Position numbers and translations under genes: made by a program | NCBI GenBank assembly: GCA_014526335.1 | Contig: JACTAT010000049.1 | Span: forward strand, 2,292,258 to 2,356,257 | Source of the DNA: Chrysaora quinquecirrha | Lineage: Eukaryota > Cnidaria > Scyphozoa > Semaeostomeae > Pelagiidae | Reading direction: 5' to 3' | Length of the DNA: 64,000 nt | Notes under the pieces: model-generated | What the model was told of the DNA's origin: nothing | Database searches by the model: none | Seen by the model: only the letters and a program-made list of their open reading frames with translations | Part shown: piece by piece, positions 57,001 to 64,000 of the stretch | Layout of the letters: the number at the start of each line of letters is the position of its first letter | How positions within the stretch are numbered: position 1 is the first letter of the stretch

Positions 57001-58826
57001 GAAGATGTTGAATTCGAATCTAATGTTGAAATGCTTCTGTGACACAATTTTAAAAATCTTTGAAAACGAGGCCGTTAGTTGAAAAGGTGTATACGCGTAC
57101 TGTGTATGCATGTATCTTATGTACTCGTTTTCAGGTGTAGCTTCTACTAGTAGTAAAAAATTAACATCATGCTGCCATTCATTTTTTTTTGTTATTCTAT
57201 CTGACAATGAAGCCGATGATAACGCAAGGGGGCATATCAATGCTGAAGGTAACATACCTTTTCAAGTGCACTTCTCAGCAACGAGTCCATATCCTAATTT
57301 TTGTGGTCCGTGATACTATTTCTGGAAGGCACTTTTCTTGGGGTGGTAGATATGTAATGGTGATGGGGGGGGGGTGATGGTCGCCAAATTTTAGGGTATT
57401 AGGTAACACAATTTTGAAATATTTAGTCTTCATTAATTTCTTAAGGTAAGGCAATAGATGTATAATTAGTATGTGTAGGTCAAAGAAATTTTTCTGTCAC
57501 TGGGCTATTGAATGAATGTTGCCACTTGGAGATGCATATCCGTATTGTTGGCAGATCTAATTATAGTGGTGCACCAATGAAGAGGGTGCAATACTCTCGC
57601 AGAAAATTTTCGAAATACCACTGTAGATTAACTTGTACATGTTTTGTTTAGCCTTCACTGTACGTTTGATACTAGGTCGCGAAAACTACAGTATCAATAA
57701 GGAATAGCACATAAATAATCATGTTCCCAGGTTCTTTTAGATCAAGGAAGAAAACAAATTTTCCAGAAGGAACAGAATTAGATACGAGGGCCTACAGCCC
57801 AATAAGACTGGCCGCAGGTTAATTAAATTAACCAGCCCATCCCGAGCCCCTCACGCCCTGCTCACTATACATCAGTTACTAGAGGTATGAATCAGTGACC
57901 GACCTGTGAAATGAAAATTCTTCAAGGAGGGTTGCCAATACAAGTAGCAAGGTTGCCAATACAATTAGCTCTGGCAAAAATACGGATATGAAACTTCAAC
58001 TGGTATAAAAAGAAGAACCCAGTGACTGGGATACTCCCTTGCACTGTACCATCACCGAAATTAAGTAAGGAATTCAGAATTCAGTACATGACTCCCTTGT
58101 TATTTCCCTCACCTGTCGCGCTCACTCTTCTCCGTTCTTCTTTGCAAAGAACCAGTGGAAATAGTGCAAGGGTCGATGACTGAAGGTGAACGACCGGTCA
58201 TAAACAATGAAGAAATACATGCATATAGAGAAGGTAAATATGCTCACAAATCGATATGAAATTTTTAAATGGAAGGAAAGAAATGCTTCTAAATCGATTG
58301 TTATAGCAAGTAATGCGAAACGTATTATTAGGAAATACAATGGTTTCTATTTTCTTTTCTAGCTGGTTCATCAACAACAGAGCGTGTTTTCCATGCAGAG
58401 GATATGAGAGGTCAAGTTTCAACATTTCTTACACTTCTTACATTGCTTAAATGGAGAATTTCACCACATTTCCCGTCAGTTAGTTAAACATTGAAAATTT
58501 CTATTTTTATACACTGCAGTACTGTGTTTTCTAATCTGTGGTACTGAAATACTGCGTAGTGACAATAGGTTATAACTATAGACTTACACTGTCGCATGAA
58601 AAGCAAAGAGCACAATAACAGGGCCCACCTCTGGTAACTGCAATATCTGATAGCGTGTTGGTTTTATGTTTTACCTTCCATCAGCACAAAACCATTAAAT
58701 GTGGCATACGAAGCCGTCCTGTGGCTCATGGCGCTTAGCAGTAGAGAAGATGTGGAGATTAGGATAACTTTTGAAGATATTGTAATGAAGAGCAAAATTG
58801 AATTAATTATCGGCACGTTTTTGTAA
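54055..58826 (+). CDS. Seven-exon gene, unknown function, about 476 aa
   Basis: Exons: 54055-54515, 56022-56452, 57135-57248, 57731-57817, 58150-58233, 58363-58474 and 58685-58826 (TAA). Every junction has GT/AG, all phases agree and no stop occurs in 1431 nt, which makes a real gene likely. Exon 1 starts MAYFRAIARD, then a D/N-rich acidic stretch and a basic segment (RGRNRQVIHREHRVIR). Exon 2 holds GNFPTGEEILRAYSRP and VYVHLYEPLL, then a long S/T/E/Q-rich linker. Exons 6-7 encode helices (RGQVSTFLTLLTLL, NVAYEAVLWLMALSSREDVE). No signal peptide or membrane segment. I do not recognise the family; an acidic regulatory or adaptor protein is only a guess. The start of exon 3 is the least certain border. 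AATAAA follows 47 bp after the stop. Confidence 0.7.
56675..57092. mobile_element. 418-bp MITE in intron 2 of the seven-exon gene
   Basis: The ends are inverted copies: ATACACCTTTTCAACTA with GCCTCGTTTTCAAA (56675-56708) against the complement of 57058-57092. A second inverted pair, TTTGACCGTGAAAAAT (56850 region) and ATTTTTCACGGTCAAA (56897 region), lies at the centre, and TACGATGTTGATTTTATAG / its complement flank it. The unit could fold along its whole length. Ends in TA suggest a Tc1/mariner-type relative. Confidence 0.75.
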
Positions 58827-58872
58827 CTGTGATGAAATTATACTAAAAAGAGAACAAACGCTTTTCTTCCCC

Positions 58873-58878
58873 AATAAA
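58873..58878 (+). terminator. Poly(A) signal AATAAA
   Basis: The canonical hexamer lies 47 bp after the TAA of the seven-exon gene, which supports 58826 as the true end of the coding region. Confidence 0.5.
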
Positions 58879-58879
58879 C

Positions 58880-61800
58880 TCCTCCTGCAATCAAATTCTA
58901 CGATAAATCAATGTTTTCTCAAAAACAAATCTCACTCCCAAAACTCACTCGACTCCACCAAAGGCACGCGTTCACATGCCAAAGTCAGTCTCGTCCCAGA
59001 CCTCTGGAACTCCTCCACCTAGCAAACGTGACATGGGTAAAAAAGAAATCACACATTCCTGACAAACGTTCCTTTCGTTACGTTTATGGAAGATGAATCA
59101 TACAATCGAACGCTATTACAGGAAGGTAGCATTTTCGTTGCCGTGAATTTTTCATTATCACAACTGTCGCACCCATGATGAAGAAATATTCTCAACAACC
59201 CATTTTTAAAATTCAACTTATGCATGTGTTTTCCATAGGTTTGGATCACAGAATAGACAACTGCTTGGAAATAGCCCCGACAGCAGAACTAATGGCTTCC
59301 GTGAGTCCTATTACCAGCATAGCGTTTGAAATGGTACTGTTCATGTCATATATGCATCATTATATCTGTAACCTACCTGTCAGTCCAAAAATTCCCATTG
59401 ATTTAAAACATGGGGGAGGAATGCAATTAGCCACTGACGTAGTGGACGGGATGCTAAACCTAAATCTCAGACAATCTTCAAGAGAGCTAACCCAGAATCT
59501 ATAAAAAACATCCAACGGGCATCCTAAAATTCATTTTGGAACATTGAAAAACATATTCTTCGATATTGGAGTTCTGTTTCATAGTATACACGTACAGCAG
59601 AGGTCGACATTAGACACAAAGCGTCCCTATACTGACGGTGGTAACAAAGATGGCACCACAAAATATATTTCATTCGGAAAACTGGAAAGGGCTGGAGAAG
59701 CTAAAATTTTTTCACGTGTCCATAATCCCTAAAGATGTTGAAGAGTAAAACGCAAACAGTGCAGCCGTAAAAGGTCAGACGTGATAAGTCCCATAAGTGA
59801 GAGGCTGTAGATCAAAATTTAAACCGGGAACTTGCATCAGCCCGACCTCTTAACGATCATAATGCTTTGATTTGCCTGGAAGATGGATGAACATGAAGAA
59901 TGATCTAACTTGGGAAGCTGCATATGGCGGCCTAGTAGCGTGAAAACAAGGGTCTCACTAGTTTGTCTCTCTACCCCCCCGAGATCCATGCAACTGACAG
60001 TCAATACATCATCTCACTTCGTCTTATTTACAATAGGTATCTGTAATGTTTAACTATATACAACCTTATGTTTTACTATTTTATCAACGTAGTCATGCAT
60101 TACCATTGCAATATTTTTCAGGCTAGCAGACAAGCAATTCGCTTTAGGCGCGTCCTGGTTATCGTAGCCTACGAAGAGAGAACATCGAGCGATATCAGAA
60201 GGAAGTTGGTGCTATATAATAAATATTACTTATCAATGCTTAATAATCAGCTCATAATGCTCACAAGCAAAGATCATATGTAACTCATGTAGCTCTGCAG
60301 CTCTGTCATTACACGTTCTTCTTATAAGAACAACCTTTATAAGAAACAGCAGGCTGAGATGTGGATCAAAAATGTGAAATGACCCACGATAAATAATCGC
60401 AGAAGCAAGTAAAATTTGTACCAGTCATGCCTTATACCACAAGGTGGAGAACGTTACGGGAACACAATTATGTCATTGCGGTCACATGGTCATTGGCTGG
60501 AGTAAAGTCTACTACAACAATAGAGAATCACATGCCACACCCAATCTAGAAAAGCCAAATTTCCATTGTTTAGTTAGGAAGGCTTGCACCTAGACATAGT
60601 TTTTTCTGCAGCAAGGTTGAAGACTTCTCTGAGCTCTGCTTTATACATGTGTTCATTATATTACTTATCAACTATTAATTATTAACTATTAATTAATCTG
60701 AAGAACTACTTTTACAGCATTAAGGATGAAACAGTCCTCCACATATCCTGCAAGTTGTGTTGGAAAAAATGCAAGGAATATTCATATGTACTTAGAAATT
60801 AGCCTGGATGCATAATCCTTAAATGCCACAGGCAAAGTCAAGAGAAGCGTAGACAAAAACATTGTTACTAATGCAAGCAATGTTTTACAGTATTTTACAG
60901 GTTTTCCAAACCAGTGTTCTTGTTTGCTCCTGCCGTTGCAAGTAGAAAGTGAAGCATTTCACCGTGGTAAGTTGTTTTTTCATGTTCCAGTGCACACAGA
61001 GATTAATCATATGTGTATACATAGTCGGCCATTTAGATATCATAATAAAACTTCCTGATATGGGTAAACTTACTTCCAAATTATCGAATAAGGTGCTGAT
61101 AATTTCAGCATGACGACAATGTTTCTAATGTAGAAAACCGTACATCGTCAAGCCTGTTGTATTTGTAGAACGGGATTCTTAGATGTGGAGGGGGGAGGGG
61201 GGTTGCTAGATGAGGATTTATCAAAGAGATTTGAGCTAAGTGAAGGATCTACTTTTGTTCGTTTATGCTTTGAAAAGTAATTTCCGTAACCTTATATGAA
61301 GACAGTTGTAGTAAATTCTTTTGGAATTCACAAACAGCGATATCGCAGGAAATATCGCAAATTCTATCGAAACGCCGCCGCGTCCGAGAACTCCCCTATC
61401 CCTTGAACTGTCTGCAACAGCAGCTGCTGCAGTAGAACAACATTATCAAGCGTTTCTTCAACATAAATGTACAATTTGCGCAATTAATGCGACTCCCTGT
61501 CCCCCCTCCCCCGTTGTCCTTGATGTAGGCATGCATCCCCGTGTGCAATAGAGTAGTTCACCAATGCATATCCCCTTCTTCTCCAGTAACTGTTGCTCTT
61601 GGTGGCGAGGAACGTTCACAGTTGATGCTATGCATACCATCCGCAAGCAATAATTTATCTTGTCTTGAAAGAATCTACCATTCTGGTAAGTATAGGACCG
61701 ACGTGAGTTAAAGTTTTCTCAACTTTTGCAGAACAGAGTAATTATGCGGAACAGAGTAATTGTGCGGAACAGAGTAATTTGCCCTAAACCTTGAAGCAAG

Positions 61801-63029
61801 AACACCTAATTACCCTAAAAATTAAGTAGAAGCCTATAGGCAACAGTCTGGCATTCATGGAGAGAATTGGTGTAAGCCCCCTGATATAGACAGGTTTTCC
61901 TGACTTTAGCATAAAATGTGCATGGGCCCATAGAAGCATTACCATAATCGCTTTTCCATTATGAATACAGAATGCCGTGAAGAATCATCGCAAATCTTTG
62001 TTTTTTTTGGCAGGGGTACCATTTGCTAATTATCGTATGGTTTCAAGAATCGGATGATTTGAATTGATTGAAGTCCTCGAAAGTCTGGAAAAATACTACT
62101 GCTCATTTTTTTTGCAACGGCACAAGAAGCATATTGATTTTTTTTTATTTTTGAGTCAACATGAATCCATTAAACCCAGTTCTCTGTAATGCTCAATTGA
62201 TTTCAAGAATTTTGTACACAGATCATAGATGGAGCATTACAAAGAGCAATGGATGCCGTAAATGCCATCGCAGATATAGAGCAGAGGTAGCAACTTTGAA
62301 CAAAAATATCTAAAAGTATTCATTCCATTTATTTACAGAGACGATGGAAATGGGATAGCACACAGCACTGGTGCATCTGCAACTGAAATTTCTAAGTAGA
62401 CAACACGAAAGCTTCATTGAAATTCAATCGAATATGTATCCTGAAATTCTTACTAAGTAAAAGGATTCAAAATTTAGCCCACACAGCATCGACTGTTCAA
62501 AAGCATTGGAACCTAAGTAGTGCAACGGTGCGATAATAATGCTCTAAAGATGCCTATAATGAAAGGTGCAAATTATCTGTTTAAAAATGCCAGCACAAGT
62601 TTCTACGAAAGTTGACAGGGGAGGAAAACTATTGGGGGAGAGAAATGTTTTAGATGCTTGAGTTGCCCTTACCCCCTTACCCCCCGGCACGGGCTTCTAA
62701 AAATCCGAAAAGTAATGCAATATGTGAGGTAAATTAAGGGATGAAAATCTGGAAATCCTTCTTCGGTTTCTCACTAACAGTACCAATTATTACAAAGTGT
62801 AGATCGTCAACAAATAAATATCTTATCACTACCAAAGATGAATAACTGTGTTCATGGAATGAGTTCTTGTGACCCCTTAGGCAGAAAGAGGAAATCATTA
62901 ACAGCAACTTGTTGAAATTACGGAATGTTTAATGCAAAGATATAATTCCAAAGTGTATATCCTAAAATATGAACTGTTGACAGTGAAGACATATATGAAA
63001 AAAGAGAAAACGCTAATTTTCTCACGCAG
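58880..63029. other. Scattered candidate exons, no chained gene
   Basis: Plus-strand stretches with good borders and open frames: 59239-59300 (AG / GTGAGT), 62229-62286 (reads GALQRAMDAVNAIADIEQR) and 62339-62395. 61321-61550 has a Thr/Pro/Ala-rich frame with a GTAGGC donor near 61525 but no convincing acceptor. They could belong to the gene that continues past 63030, but their phases do not join into one reading. Also present: a repeated GGAACAGAGTAATT motif at about 61730-61770 and short CTTATAAG motifs near 60330. Otherwise AT-rich non-coding sequence. Confidence 0.35.
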
Positions 63030-63679
63030 ACAGCCACCACTGGAGAAACAGAGGAAGCAGTCCAGCCGATGCAGTTGCCAATAGATATGGCGAGGGTAAG
63101 ATACTGCAAGAATTATCAAAGAGCTAGTGCTGCAAGCGAACACTTTCACTGGAATTAGTGTTTAGTCAGACACATCATTTTGTATGGCAACATGTTGATA
63201 TACTGCAACAGTTAAACAATCCACATCTGGTGAAGGAAAGGGGAAGAGGCTACAAATAAATGCCCCTGACACTAAAGTCTGGTTATCATATAAATCGTTA
63301 AGACCTTATAAATTGATGTGAATGAATCTAGCAGTCCCAGGGATGGGCTTCTTCTTGAGTTATTGCACCAATTGCTACAGTCGTTCATGCAGCTTTGTAT
63401 AAGACAGCAAGGATGTATCCGAGGGGGGTACGGTGGGGGTAAACTCTATGTAAAGTCAATACCTTCAAAGGGTCATACTTTTCTAAAGTAAAAAAGAACG
63501 CTAATCAGTAGGTTAGAAAATTAAATATCTCATGTCAAACATTTATTATGCAGGTTCTAAGAAGGAACAGAGCCGCAAAAGTGCCTCAGCAGCCGCCTGT
63601 TGGCAATGGTATAGTCGTGGCGGTGCGTCATCAACACGGCACTATAAGTAGAAGATTTGGCAAAGGCACTAGATTTGAG
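63030..63679 (+). CDS. Two internal exons of a gene leaving the window
   Basis: Exon 63030-63095 (acceptor CTCACGCAG, donor GTAAGA; reads TATTGETEEAVQPMQLPIDM) and exon 63554-63679 (acceptor TATGCAG, donor GTAATA). Both are multiples of three, phase 0, and they join without stops. The second ends GIVVAVRHQHGTISRRFGKG, a beta-strand pair with a basic turn. It faintly resembles the ubiquitin-like segment that precedes the linker in some cnidarian HECT-type proteins, which is weak recall and not evidence of function. The beginning and end of the gene are not established. Confidence 0.4.
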
Positions 63680-64000
63680 GTAATAACGAACTGAACGGTA
63701 CCAATTCTTCCCTCTTAATGTTTATAACATTATTCAGTGTCAGTGGTCGCGATCTCTGAGTAACCCGTAACCCGTAACCCTTATTGTAAGAGAACTGCAC
63801 TTGAATCTTCAACATCAGTATATTGTGGGAACCTGTGTACCAACATAGTGGAACATGCTCAGTTTGGTGTATGGTTCAGCTAAATGACACTTCACTTGAA
63901 ACTTGAGGGACAGCTGTTACAGATTAAGCTCATTTGATTCATGTTATGGGCAGGGGGCGGCAAGGCTGCTCGGATCCTCCAAAGAACAGCGATGATGGCT
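63680..64000. other. Intron or flank, no feature seen
   Basis: After the donor at 63680 there is only AT-rich sequence with a short AACCCGTAACCCGTAACCC repeat at 63762-63780. If the gene continues, the next exon is outside the window. Confidence 0.4.

Noticed and set aside
63762..63780. Telomere-like AACCCGTAACCC repeat
   Set aside because: Only about three copies, and the unit is not the animal telomere hexamer.

Overview
The window is intron-containing, AT-rich metazoan DNA. The only genes that look alive or recently alive sit on the right half (about 49-64 kb); the rest is an accumulation of transposon fossils. The transposase families (a Mutator-like protein with a SWIM finger, a Harbinger MADF/DDE pair, a C2H2-plus-pogo DDE protein, an rve-integrase family, Tc1, THAP/HTH transposase remnants, LINE tails), together with a RING-TRAF-MATH gene, resemble the repeat and gene content of cnidarians. 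A cnidarian, perhaps an anthozoan, is my best guess, but it is an inference from recalled protein families and not a measured placement.

Layout. 0-9.2 kb: decayed THAP/HTH transposase and an unrecognised coding remnant (- strand), a broken SF3-helicase-like P-loop gene (+), a foldback element, a Tc1 transposase fossil (-), a piggyBac-like TTAA MITE, a 258-bp MITE and a LINE 3' end. 9.3-10.3 kb: a repeat unit that recurs at 30.0-30.9 kb. 10.3-20.9 kb: a Mutator-like transposase gene and a protein-kinase pseudogene on the minus strand, with 4.24 kb of them duplicated head to tail almost without change. 20.9-29.7 kb: a large element with inverted arms of about 983 bp. Its left arm is interrupted by a 991-bp Mutator-type MITE (9-bp target duplication) and its right arm by a 3.7-kb Harbinger transposon (TAA target duplication). 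Its spacer holds a 22-bp minisatellite. 31.8-35.4 kb: a third kinase pseudogene copy, plus strand, running directly into a C2H2/pogo-type transposase. 36.4-40.2 kb: an rve-integrase fossil with a 1.12-kb tandem duplication. 43.8-45.7 kb: a second, better preserved, three-exon rve-integrase gene. 48.7-49.0 kb: an AT-rich MITE. 49.1-51.7 kb: a five-exon RING-TRAF-MATH gene (-) with a MITE in its first intron. 52.8-53.9 kb: a LINE tail with a nested G-rich MITE. 54.0-58.9 kb: a complete seven-exon gene (+) of unknown function with TATA-like box, consistent splice phases and a poly(A) signal. 59-64 kb: scattered candidate exons, the last two of which belong to a gene that runs off the right edge.

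The genes do not form an operon-like system. The repeated theme is host-like coding sequence (the kinase) carried and rearranged together with DNA transposons: the copies share the same stop codon, and two of them share the same frameshift, so they multiplied after the gene was already dead. All exon boundaries are read by eye from GT/AG sites and phase; no similarity search was possible.
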